NCBI GenBank assembly: GCA_002150815.3
Contig: NDFF03000281.1
Span: 1 to 18,068, forward strand
Direction: 5' to 3'
Source of the DNA: Grammothele lineata
Lineage: Eukaryota; Basidiomycota; Agaricomycetes; Polyporales; Polyporaceae
Length of the DNA: 18,068 nt
The notes below the pieces were generated by a model. It did not search any database. It was given only the letters and a program-made list of their open reading frames with translations, and had not been told where the DNA came from. How positions within the stretch are numbered: the first letter of the stretch is position 1; the number at the start of each line of letters is the position of its first letter. Below are positions 8,044-14,705 of the stretch, one piece after another. A program made the translations under genes and the position numbers.

Positions 8044-8562
8044 ATGAAGCGAAGGTATAATGAGACAGAACCAACATCGGACTTACCCTACCGAGTACAG
8101 AAGGCCGCGCGCTGCACAGTGCGGGCACTGGCAAGCGCGTATCGAACCGCGCCAACGGAACCGCGAGCGCACCGTGAGCGCAGGCAGCGCGAGCTCGCGC
8201 CGACGAACGAGTCGAGTCGACCAGAACGAGCGAACGGCCGACATGAACGTACGACACGTCAAAGGCGATGGGACCGTCGAGCAAGGAGGGCTGGGAAGAT
8301 GGTCAAATCATGGTGGGGCCAGAAGGGGAACGAGAAGAGGAATGAGAAGCCAAGACTCACCATCGACACGGAGCACCTCCCTCCCCCAACACCGCCCCCT
8401 ACTGCCGTACCACTCGAGCCCAGCGAAAGCGAGGAAGACAAGGCCCCGCGGCCGCAGGAACGCCCGATGAGATGGCCGATGCCGCAGCAGTTTCAGGGAC
8501 CAAGCGAAGACGGCGAGGCCGTGATGTCAATCGAGTTGAGCCCGATCGAGATTGAGGTCTAG
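8044..8562 (+). CDS. Arg-rich basic protein with acidic tail, 172 residues (unknown)
   Basis: I do not recognise this protein. Starting from the first in-frame ATG it has a short acidic lead, then about 80 residues packed with Arg (a strongly basic region with many RR and RE pairs). A Trp/Lys segment, a Pro-rich stretch and a Glu/Asp-rich C-terminus ending in IELSPIEIEV follow. A basic nucleic-acid-binding half and an acidic hydrophobic tail is a common layout for chromatin or RNA-binding proteins, but this is inference. Another frame over 8060-8470 is also open, a usual effect of GC-rich, Arg-coding DNA, so coding status is uncertain. A TATA-like site 63 bp upstream favours a gene. Confidence 0.45.
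   Translation: MKRRYNETEPTSDLPYRVQKAARCTVRALASAYRTAPTEPRAHRERRQRELAPTNESSRPERANGRHERTTRQRRWDRRARRAGKMVKSWWGQKGNEKRNEKPRLTIDTEHLPPPTPPPTAVPLEPSESEEDKAPRPQERPMRWPMPQQFQGPSEDGEAVMSIELSPIEIEV
8187..8200. repeat. 14-bp perfect palindrome GCGCGAGCTCGCGC
   Basis: It reads the same on both strands and lies within the basic ORF at 8044-8562. In such GC-rich sequence it may be chance. Confidence 0.4.
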
Positions 8563-8690
8563 AAAACGGACAAGAAAACGTCGAACGGACCTTGAGCTTG
8601 GGACTCATAGATAAAACGAACCTATGTAGCTGTCGTTAGCTGGTCTAATATACAGACACTTACTTACCTTTCCTGGCTCAATCGAACCGG

Positions 8691-9224
8691 ATGACGCCTA
8701 AGACAAAAGGTAAGCAGGGACTACAGAAACTCGTGCGGCCGCAGGACACGGTCCCGTACGAGAAACGAGTACGACAGGCATACTGGAGATGTCTTAGTCA
8801 GCAAGGAAGAGAACGAATACGAGAAACCTTACCGCCGGAAGAGCGGCGGCGATTTGAAGCCCAAGCGCAGCTCCGACGCTGGGAAGACCGTCGGAGGAAG
8901 GCGCAATGGAGGTGGGGAATTGCAGGGGCGCGCGGACGTGTCCTGGGACACAAGAACCCCGTGCGCAGCGCGCGCGCGCATCAAATCTGCGCACCGAAGC
9001 TCGGACAAATCAGCAAAGACCTAGACAGGAGATGTCAGAAGAAACAAGAGGAAGACTCGTCTGGGATTACCTCGCCGAGGAGGTGCGAGCAAAACCGGGA
9101 ATCAGCAGCACCGGCGGAGCGGGAGTCAAGGGCTCGAGCAACCCAGAGACGTCCCATGCCCACCGGAGGTGACGACTGTGTAGAAGACCACGTCGGCATG
9201 AAGAATGGTCCGGCGGAGGTCTGA
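8691..9224 (+). CDS. Arg/Glu-rich helical basic protein, 177 residues (unknown)
   Basis: I do not recognise this ORF. Residues about 20-75 look like an ordered, charged helical segment: YEKRVRQAYWRCLSQQ, then RERIRETLPPEERRRFEAQ and a Trp/Arg-rich stretch. Heptad-like spacing of hydrophobic residues suggests a coiled coil or helical hairpin. The rest is basic and low in complexity. TAATATAC lies 45 bp before the ATG. A different frame from ATG 9032 reads MSEETRGRLVWDYLAEEV, which also looks like a real helix, so the gene may be spliced or frameshifted between these frames. The first 75 residues are the better-supported part. Confidence 0.45.
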   Translation: MTPKTKGKQGLQKLVRPQDTVPYEKRVRQAYWRCLSQQGRERIRETLPPEERRRFEAQAQLRRWEDRRRKAQWRWGIAGARGRVLGHKNPVRSARAHQICAPKLGQISKDLDRRCQKKQEEDSSGITSPRRCEQNRESAAPAERESRARATQRRPMPTGGDDCVEDHVGMKNGPAEV

Positions 9225-9275
9225 AGTTAAGAAGCTTCGAGTGAACCCATCATACAACCTAAGCAAAAGGGATGA

Positions 9276-9488
9276 ATGACAGGTATACTACAAGAAATGA
9301 ACTTACCGAATTGTTGGAACGGGATGCAGGAAGATCGCCCCGAGAGAAGGCGAGGGACCGCCCTGGACCACCAACCGTGCCCGAAAAGGCGCGACCATGA
9401 AACCACGCGAAGCAATGGCGTACGGATGGCTAACGGCACGCCTGTGAAGAAGAAAAGAAAGGCGATTCGACGGTCAGCAAAGGCATGA
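9276..9488 (+). CDS. Possible 70-residue protein ending in a nuclear-localisation-like segment (weak)
   Basis: The C-terminal part reads TPVKKKRKAIRRSAKA, which resembles a classical monopartite nuclear localisation signal (K-K/R-x-K/R). The rest is an Arg/Asn-rich stretch with two Cys. The frame overlaps the ORF at 9272-9400, and at most one of the two is likely real. No TATA-like site is seen at the usual distance. Confidence 0.18.
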   Translation: MTGILQEMNLPNCWNGMQEDRPERRRGTALDHQPCPKRRDHETTRSNGVRMANGTPVKKKRKAIRRSAKA

Positions 9489-9710
9489 AAGGGAAGTAGC
9501 TCAGTCAAACAAAACTGCATACCGGACGGGTCGACATGGCGCGGGAACAACGCCATCCGACCGATAGATGCAGCAGACCGCCACTCGAATGGGACCCGGG
9601 GTCGGTGGACTGGACACAAGGAAAAGACCTAGACAGAAAAAATCGTCAAAAGGAGACTGGCACTGGAAGGGGAAGTCTGAAGAAGGAAAGGGAGGAATCA
9701 ATAAGCAACG

Positions 9711-9718
9711 TATAAAAA
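9711..9718 (+). promoter_or_regulatory. TATA box candidate TATAAAAA before the Pro/Ser-rich gene
   Basis: A strong TATA consensus 63 bp before the ATG at 9774, followed by a G-rich then C-rich short leader. It is the clearest internal promoter in the accessory block. Confidence 0.55.
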
Positions 9719-9773
9719 CTCGCGGCGGAGGAGGGGGAGAAACGCATCCCCATCCCAGAAGAACACCAACGCT

Positions 9774-11714
9774 ATGACAACTCCTACCCAGCCAGCCCAC
9801 GACGTCCGTTCCCCTCGCCCTTTGCGTCCAGGACCGCCCCCGGCCCCTGTCAACATGAGCCAGGAGTATTCCGACCCCATCCCCGGACGCATGGGCCACG
9901 TCGCCCGCCACGTCGCCCGACGCACCTTGCACAACGCCCCGATTGTCAGCACCGGACCCATCACCCTCCGAGGACGAGAGTCCGCCATCTTCGAGACCGG
10001 ACCGATCGAAGCCGGCTGGGACACCCGTTCGACACTTGAAGTCGTCACGTTCGGCAGGGCCCAAGTCTCGTTCGCAGGCAGGACGGTCGACGGCACCAAC
10101 GGCCTACTCCTCTTCGAGAAAGGGCACCCGACGACGCCAAACGCACCAGCAAACGCTCCACCGCCTCCCGCGCAGCCTTCTCGCGCGATCCCGAACACTG
10201 CTATCCGCACACTCGTCAGCAGCTCGCAAACGAACAAGGAGAACGCACCGCAGATAACGAGCATGCCCCCGCCGCCCATCGTCGGGAGCGTCCTCACAGG
10301 CGGCCAGCGCGTGCGGCCGCCGACGCCCTTCCCGTATGCTAGCATGACGACCCTGGGTAGCCCGCGTGAGTTGTTCAGTACCGCTGTTAAGAAGATTCGG
10401 ATGGGGCTCACCGTTCGTACGACAGATACTCGCCGTGAGTCTCCTACCAGACAGTCCGGCAGCTCGACCACCGCTCATGCCCCGCAGAGGGCTGGACAGC
10501 CGTTCGTGGTATGGCCGCCACCCGCGAGCCAGTCAGCGACGCAGGCGCAGACCTCCCCGGTTACGCGCACCGTGCAACAGGACGGTTGGACCGCGCTGCG
10601 AACCCAGCTACTGCCGGCCATGCCCAGCCTCTCGACGGTCACGGCACCCGCACCCGGACGGTCGTTGTCGTCGGCGACCGTGACCACGCTACCGTCATCT
10701 ATCCCGCCCACGACCCGTATCCCGCTCCCGAGGACTCAAACGAGCGTGCCGCCTACGACAGGTCTCGCCCTGCCGCCACCCGCATCAAGCCCGGCCAGGG
10801 CTCGCACTACGACAGTCACCGCACCGACGACTATGCCCGTCGTCCCTACGACCGCGACAGCTACGCCGGCAGCGACTATCGCGCCCGGCGAGCCACGCTC
10901 GACCTGCCCCATTCCGCCGCCCCCGAAGGCCCCCGAACTCGTTACACGGGTGACGCCAAATCTTCCGAACAACGACGTGTCCATGACCGATCTCGAGTAC
11001 CCCGGATCCGGCGCGGAGTCAGATGCCAGCACACGAGCGCAGCCTCCGACCCCACCGAACGAGAGGGAGGGGCCTTCGATGAGGTCGCCCTCGCCCTCGC
11101 CGACCCGGTTCCCCCGTACTCCGAGCCCACGATCCCCAAGCCCGAGCCCTCGCTCAGCTCAAGATTCGACTCGGATGACGATGACGCTGATACCACCGTC
11201 ACCTGCGGAGGACGCCGCCGCTCGTCCCCCGTCTCTCCCATCAAGCGAGGACGGGAGCCCCGTACTTCTCCCACCACTGGTCTCCTCCGTCTCGCCCAGC
11301 GATTCACTTTCATCCACCGCGTCCGACAGCAGCACCGACCGGAAGATCCCGTACGGCCTCCGCCCACGCCCGTCTCCCCGCGTGTCGTACAAGGAGACCG
11401 CGTTTCCTCGTCGGGCGTACAAAGACGCCAAGTCGCTCAAGTCCCGGTCGAAGAAGCTCGCAGCCAAGCCCACGCGCTCCCTCTCGCCTGAGCCCGAGGA
11501 CCTCCCGAGCCTCGCCCTCATGGATGGAGAACGTGCTGGCCTCCTCAACCTCTTGCAAGTCCCAGTCAAGTCATGGACGCGCGCGGAGTCACGCTTCGCG
11601 CGCGGCGTTATCCGTTCACTACACCGCGCCGCGCGAGGCCGCGTCGGATACGGTGAAGCCCCGCCTCTCGATGCCCCGTCCCCGATGGACGTCGACGCGG
11701 CCCTCGACTTCTAG
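9774..11714 (+). CDS. Pro/Ser/Thr-rich, mostly disordered protein with ordered ends (unknown family)
   Basis: I do not recognise this 646-residue protein. Residues about 38-130 look foldable: HVARHVARRTLHNAPIV is followed by alternating hydrophobic strands (GPITL, SAIFETGPI, LEVVTFG, AQVSFAG, GLLLFEKG), suggesting a small beta-rich domain. Residues 130-580 are low-complexity Pro/Thr/Ser/Ala sequence with SPSPSP-type repeats, typical of phosphorylated disordered linkers. The end is ordered again: from M583, MDGERAGLLNLLQ and then VPVKSWTRAESRFARGVI form an amphipathic helical module, followed by PSPMDVDAALDF at the C-terminus. The start is the first ATG after a TATA box. Codons are very GC-rich, unlike gag, pol or the deoxyribosyltransferase-like gene, which points to capture from another source or from the host. 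A second frame at 10511-11491 is long but explained by composition. Confidence 0.7.
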   Translation: MTTPTQPAHDVRSPRPLRPGPPPAPVNMSQEYSDPIPGRMGHVARHVARRTLHNAPIVSTGPITLRGRESAIFETGPIEAGWDTRSTLEVVTFGRAQVSFAGRTVDGTNGLLLFEKGHPTTPNAPANAPPPPAQPSRAIPNTAIRTLVSSSQTNKENAPQITSMPPPPIVGSVLTGGQRVRPPTPFPYASMTTLGSPRELFSTAVKKIRMGLTVRTTDTRRESPTRQSGSSTTAHAPQRAGQPFVVWPPPASQSATQAQTSPVTRTVQQDGWTALRTQLLPAMPSLSTVTAPAPGRSLSSATVTTLPSSIPPTTRIPLPRTQTSVPPTTGLALPPPASSPARARTTTVTAPTTMPVVPTTATATPAATIAPGEPRSTCPIPPPPKAPELVTRVTPNLPNNDVSMTDLEYPGSGAESDASTRAQPPTPPNEREGPSMRSPSPSPTRFPRTPSPRSPSPSPRSAQDSTRMTMTLIPPSPAEDAAARPPSLPSSEDGSPVLLPPLVSSVSPSDSLSSTASDSSTDRKIPYGLRPRPSPRVSYKETAFPRRAYKDAKSLKSRSKKLAAKPTRSLSPEPEDLPSLALMDGERAGLLNLLQVPVKSWTRAESRFARGVIRSLHRAARGRVGYGEAPPLDAPSPMDVDAALDF

Positions 11715-12103
11715 GAACCACGCGCAGCGCGCGCGCAGGAGCTGGGCTCCTGAATTGTGAGTAATCGACCTCGTTCGCAGAAAACCCATATCACCAGGAG
11801 TATTCCATCGTCCTTATTTATTCATGAACCCGACTCTCCTTGTACATAGCCCCTGTCCCGACAAACGCCCCGATGAGACGTCGCCCTGAGCAACTCTCCG
11901 ATTCCCTACGGTACCCGCGTCCCTTATGTACCATTCACCACCCGATACCATCTTATTTACGTATCATCCCGTACGTCATACCACGCGGTGACACGCCTTG
12001 GCGTGCTCTCGCGCGATACCCCATACCCTTCCCAGAATCTGTGACCCCTCTGGCTCTCGTTTACGGACAAGTCGTCATGTATATTGTATTTATCTGACGC
12101 AAA
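11715..12103 (+). other. Downstream region of the Pro/Ser-rich gene, probably 3' UTR
   Basis: No supported gene. It starts with GC-rich sequence and a hairpin (11736-11752), then turns pyrimidine-rich with TTATTTATT near 11813 and TGTATATTGTATTTATCTG near 12078. T/A-rich motifs of this type fit a fungal polyadenylation region. Its composition contrasts sharply with the purine-rich stretch that follows. Confidence 0.4.
11736..11752 (+). repeat. 7-bp hairpin after the Pro/Ser-rich gene
   Basis: CAGGAGC, a 3-base loop TGG, and GCTCCTG form a perfect stem 21 bases after the stop codon. It might stabilise or mark the transcript end. No U tract follows. Confidence 0.45.
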
Positions 12104-12358
12104 ATGTTATGCGAGTACTTCGCACTACCTTGCGCGCGCCCAACTCAACGTCCTCGAACCGCGGCCGAGCCGACTGGCCCAGCACGAGGCACGAAAGCGT
12201 CGAGCTGCGTAGGCAATAGGTCAAAGAAAGGAGCGAACGAGTATCTTGATGAGGAAGAAGAATGCGCCAGTCGCGCCCGAGATGACGAATCGTCTCGAGG
12301 GCGACCGCGACGCAGGCCAAGGGCGTATAGGCGGAACACGAAACGGGACCGAAAGTAA
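12104..12358 (+). CDS. Possible 84-residue acidic-then-basic protein (weak)
   Basis: ATG-started ORF with a Cys/Pro/Arg-containing N-terminus, an acidic patch (EYLDEEEE) at about residue 47, and an Arg-rich end (RGRPRRRPRAYRRN). I do not recognise it. The next ORF begins 3 bases after its stop. Open frames exist on both strands here because of GC-rich, purine-rich composition. The TATATT motif 24 bp upstream is too near and may belong to the end of the previous transcript. Confidence 0.2.
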   Translation: MLCEYFALPCARPTQRPRTAAEPTGPARGTKASSCVGNRSKKGANEYLDEEEECASRARDDESSRGRPRRRPRAYRRNTKRDRK

Positions 12359-12361
12359 AGG

Positions 12362-12709
12362 ATGACACGTACAGATCGAACTGGAGTGGTACGATGCCGC
12401 ACGCGCACGAAAGGACTCGAACAGGAAGAAGCGACACGAAGCCGCGCACGAAACAGAAGAGAAAATGGGACAGTACGATACTACCCCGCAAAGAAAAGAT
12501 GGATACGAATGGAAAGAACGAGAACGTACCTGATGCCCGAGGGCCACCGCGGCCCGTACCGACAGTGCACCCCCGCCCGTGCCCCCTACCCCCGCAAACG
12601 CAGCGCGACGGCACTCGCCGTTCGCGCACACGCATCCCTCCCTCCATACGAACCCCAGCGTGCTCGAACGCGAGCACGGAGTCTTGAGATCGGCCCCGAG
12701 CGAGTTTGA
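12362..12709 (+). CDS. Possible 115-residue basic protein (weak)
   Basis: ATG-started ORF rich in Arg and Thr with an aromatic middle (VRYYPAKKRWIRMERTRTYL). I do not recognise it. It starts 3 bases after the stop of the preceding small ORF, and a second frame from ATG 12394 is open over most of the same stretch. Without homology neither frame can be preferred. Confidence 0.2.
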   Translation: MTRTDRTGVVRCRTRTKGLEQEEATRSRARNRRENGTVRYYPAKKRWIRMERTRTYLMPEGHRGPYRQCTPARAPYPRKRSATALAVRAHASLPPYEPQRARTRARSLEIGPERV

Positions 12710-13157
12710 AGAGACCACGCCCGAGTCGACTGACGGACGGGAACGCGATATCCCTACGACATGATCGCGCGCTGAGCGCAAGCAGCGGCAGACACGTAGT
12801 AGTTAGTAACGCGATATACGAAAGCACGAAAAGAAAAGAAACGACGTACCGAGAGCCCGATGTCGCGCTTCAAAGGACGCGCGCCCCCTTGTAGCGAGGT
12901 CTCCAGCGGCCTTGAGGGGAGTGTCTCGCGCACGCGAGGCTCAGCACGACGTTGAGAGCGAGGAAGACGAGAGGCGAGAAGCCAAGAACGAGTGAGGAGG
13001 AGGAGAACGCGAGAAGACGAGGCCGAGAACGAGCGCAAGGGAAGAGACAGCGAGCGCAAGGGGAAGGACGGACAGGACGGACAAGGCAGAGGCGCGGGCA
13101 CCGGCACCGGCCGTCCCGCGCGCTCACAACAAAGTCACGAGACTCAGTCACGAGCAC

Positions 13158-13177
13158 GACGCGACGCGACGCGACGC
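13158..13177. repeat. Short tandem repeat (GACGC)4
   Basis: Four exact head-to-tail copies of the 5-mer GACGC. It is short, and typical of slippage in GC-rich DNA. Confidence 0.7.
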
Positions 13178-13206
13178 GCCTTCCTGCAGCCACCACCAGG
13201 CAGCGC

Positions 13207-13227
13207 CCGTGGACCGCCGGTCCACGG
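13207..13227. repeat. 21-bp odd palindrome with one central base
   Basis: CCGTGGACCG, one C, then CGGTCCACGG: the two 10-bp arms are exact reverse complements. It could extrude as a cruciform or be bound by a dimeric protein; CGG half sites are typical targets of fungal Zn2Cys6 factors. Function is unproved. Confidence 0.5.
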
Positions 13228-13433
13228 CTCACTCAAGTTACCGAGCGCTACACGCACGCAAACCCGATCGCCTCGGACAACGCACGTCCCCGGCGCGCCC
13301 GACCGCAAAAAAAAGACGCCAAAACCCCGCGCTCACACCGGCAACGTCCGGCACGGCCTAAGAACGCGTTCCCGGAACGCGCAGCGGCTGCAACGAGCCC
13401 GAGCGGCCCGCGCACACCCTGAATAGCAAGCGT

Positions 13434-13562
13434 ACCTACCAGGAGTGGACGCTCCCCGAGAAAACGTGACTAGCAGGCAAGCGCTATACGCGCTACATGT
13501 CCGCATGCCCCAAGAATGCCCGAAACAGCAGACAGACCTACCAGGAGTAGACGCTCCCCGAG
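13434..13562. repeat. 27-bp direct repeat, two copies 102 bp apart
   Basis: Copies at 13434-13460 and 13536-13562 share ACCTACCAGGAGT, then GACGCTCCCCGAG, differing at one base (G versus A). Similarity then fades (GTGACTAGCAGG versus TATGTCAGCAGG). It could be a partial tandem duplication or a pair of binding sites upstream of the 13812 gene. Confidence 0.6.
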
Positions 13563-13671
13563 GATATGTCAGCAGGATTACTGACGCACATGAACAGTGA
13601 CCACGAGGCGCCCTCAGCACGCACCCGACTCGTTGTCACGGGCGCTCAATAAGCGCAAAGAGCGAACGGGC

Positions 13672-13679
13672 TATATAAA
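13672..13679 (+). promoter_or_regulatory. TATA box candidate TATATAAA
   Basis: A good TATA consensus 140 bp before the ATG at 13812. A second TATAAGG at 13743-13749 lies 69 bp before the same ATG, the distance seen for other internal genes. Either may be the promoter of the small basic gene, and possibly of a transcript continuing into pol. Confidence 0.45.
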
Positions 13680-13742
13680 GGAACCTGGCCCTGCAGAGCA
13701 TTGCACAAGCAAAACACAGCCTTAAGGACACTGGACAGGTAA

Positions 13743-13749
13743 TATAAGG
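13743..13749 (+). promoter_or_regulatory. Second TATA-like site TATAAGG
   Basis: Placed 69 bp before the ATG at 13812. Between it and the ATG is CTAACACAC (13783-13791), a motif repeated just before pol. Confidence 0.3.
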
Positions 13750-13811
13750 ACATACAAGGGAGGTCAGTATAAGAAGATACATCTAACACACAAGCCTGTC
13801 ATCAACTACCT

Positions 13812-14015
13812 ATGAAAGACGCCAAACTAGAACGAGTAATCAGTGAGATTGAAGAAGAAGATGCTCATCGTCGTCGTCGTCTAGCCTTCGTACTACGTAC
13901 TAAGAAGAACTCCCGCACAAGAAAGGGAGCAATACAACGAATGATGCGTAATGCGCGAAGAATGGACAGAGAGCGTCGGCGGGAGCAGAAACGAGGGATG
14001 TTTGGTTTAAAATGA
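13812..14015 (+). CDS. Small, very basic protein, 67 residues (unknown)
   Basis: I do not recognise this protein. It starts with a helix-like acidic segment (KLERVISEIEEEDA), then a block of Arg (HRRRR), and continues with repeated Arg/Lys (RTKKNSRTRKGAIQRMMRNARRMDRERRREQKR). The whole is probably one or two charged helices able to bind RNA or DNA and to enter the nucleus, much like small Arg-rich accessory proteins of complex retroelements; that comparison is by composition only. Its codons are A/T-ending like gag and pol, not GC-rich like the preceding block, which favours its being an original part of the element. Two TATA-like sites precede it and pol follows 690 bp later. Confidence 0.55.
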   Translation: MKDAKLERVISEIEEEDAHRRRRLAFVLRTKKNSRTRKGAIQRMMRNARRMDRERRREQKRGMFGLK

Positions 14016-14113
14016 TATACGTACCGGGCCCATACCGTATGAAAGTAACTGTTTTACGACTGTGGGGCGACTGACACTGAGTGGTACATAACAATGAGAA
14101 GGAAGCAGTAAAA

Positions 14114-14222
14114 TTTTCTGGCAGCTGTGGGTTGACCGCAATGACAACAATGTATAAGTCGCTCGACTGCGTAACTCATAAACAATTATTGACAATACGG
14201 TTAAACCACTGCAGCCAGAAAA
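14114..14222. repeat. Long imperfect inverted repeat (hairpin)
   Basis: The arm 14114-14151 (starting TTTTCTGGC) pairs with 14185-14222 (ending GCCAGAAAA); 30 of 38 positions are complementary by eye, the outer 9 without a break. The loop region may pair further with small gaps. A partly similar copy of the left arm occurs in direct orientation at 14049-14075 (TTTTACGACTGTGGGGCGAC). It may be a decayed miniature transposon or a structured RNA between the small basic gene and pol. Confidence 0.55.
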
Positions 14223-14263
14223 GCGCTACTTTTGAGCATTCAAGGAGGCAGACACATATGATC

Positions 14264-14280
14264 GTGTCACCTGGTGACAC
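14264..14280. repeat. 17-bp odd palindrome GTGTCACCTGGTGACAC
   Basis: Two perfect 8-bp arms around one central T. It is of the same type (odd length, one central base) as the palindrome at 13207-13227. It may be a protein binding site. Confidence 0.5.
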
Positions 14281-14705
14281 CCAGCACAAGACTCCAATGA
14301 TCAGGCAGCCAAACTTAGCCCCTGCAAGCATACCTAGTCTTGCACTGAATGCTACCTGAGGACATGGACATACGTGTAAGGCACAGTAATGAACGGAGGA
14401 TGGCAGCAACTCCCTAGTCGCAGTCATCCATCGCAATGCTCGGAGTGCAAGAACCGCTCAACCTAGCGACCCTCGAACACACCCCAACAGTGCGATAGTT
14501 AACTGCGCCCAGGAACGCACGACGACCCCGGGTGCATGAAGAAGATGAGAGAAGGAAAGAAAGAGGGAACGGAAGGCAATGGCGTGTCGGCCATGCCTTT
14601 ATCCCTTCGTCCTCGCTAAGTGACGCTAAACTGGCGACACTCGGATATCACACACGTGTTTAACTGCGGTATCCACCCTCCTTGATCCTAACACACTATT
14701 ACATC

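Larger units (their letters stand above)
9225..9773 (+). other. Spacer with small overlapping ORFs and the promoter of the 9774 gene
   Basis: The 550-bp gap contains small ATG-started ORFs in three frames: 9272-9400 (42 residues, with a NELTELLERDAG helix-like segment), 9276-9488 (70 residues) and 9536-9715 (59 residues, Lys/Arg/Glu-rich). None has a recognisable domain. The plus strand is purine-rich, which by itself makes Lys/Arg/Glu-coding frames. They may be exons of a spliced gene or no genes at all. The stretch ends in the TATA box at 9711. Confidence 0.4.
12710..13671. other. GC-rich non-coding or degenerate stretch with repeats
   Basis: No ATG-started ORF with recognisable features. 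The plus strand is purine-rich and full of short Arg/Glu-type triplets, giving long open frames without ATG starts. It contains GAGCGCAAGGG twice (13031-13041 and 13052-13062), a GACGC tandem (13158-13177), a 21-bp palindrome (13207-13227) and a diverged 27-bp direct repeat (13434-13562). It may be a decayed gene, an exon lacking its own start, or regulatory sequence. Confidence 0.4.
14016..14705. other. Spacer before pol, with a long inverted repeat and a palindrome
   Basis: No supported gene. It holds a 38-bp-arm imperfect inverted repeat (14114-14222), a 17-bp odd palindrome (14264-14280), an A/G-rich tract (about 14538-14575) and CTAACACAC (14688-14696) just before the pol ATG. No TATA box is seen 40-75 bp before pol, unlike the other internal genes. 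Confidence 0.5.

Noticed and set aside
9698..10471. A 257-codon minus-strand frame, rich in Gly and Val
   Set aside because: It is antisense to the Pro/Ser/Thr-rich gene and explained by its GC-rich composition.
10511..11491. A 326-codon ATG-started frame overlapping the 9774 gene, rich in Asp, Tyr and Arg with mostly C-ending codons
   Set aside because: The third base of this frame is the second base of the 9774 frame, and that frame codes mainly for Pro, Thr, Ala and Ser, all of which have C (or nearly always C) in that position. The good-looking codon usage is therefore a by-product. The 9774 frame has the TATA box, ordered ends and SP repeats.
11757..11780. GTGAGT followed by TTCGCAG, like a fungal intron
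   Set aside because: Only 24 bases, too short for a fungal spliceosomal intron, and it lies after the stop codon.
12090..12827. A 245-codon minus-strand frame with hydrophobic stretches
   Set aside because: It is the reverse of a purine-rich, Arg-coding plus strand, which makes Ser/Phe/Leu/Cys-rich minus frames without stops. No domain, signal peptide or promoter was seen.
12952..13426. Two long Arg-rich plus-strand frames
   Set aside because: They start at TTG or GTG only and contain no ATG, which is not credible for a fungal gene unless they are inner exons.
13333..13620. Minus-strand frame with RGASTPGR repeated twice
   Set aside because: The repeat in the protein comes from the 27-bp DNA direct repeat; there is no other sign of a gene.
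14081..14359. A 92-codon plus-strand frame across the inverted repeat
   Set aside because: It starts at GTG and spans the hairpin arms; its composition is unremarkable.
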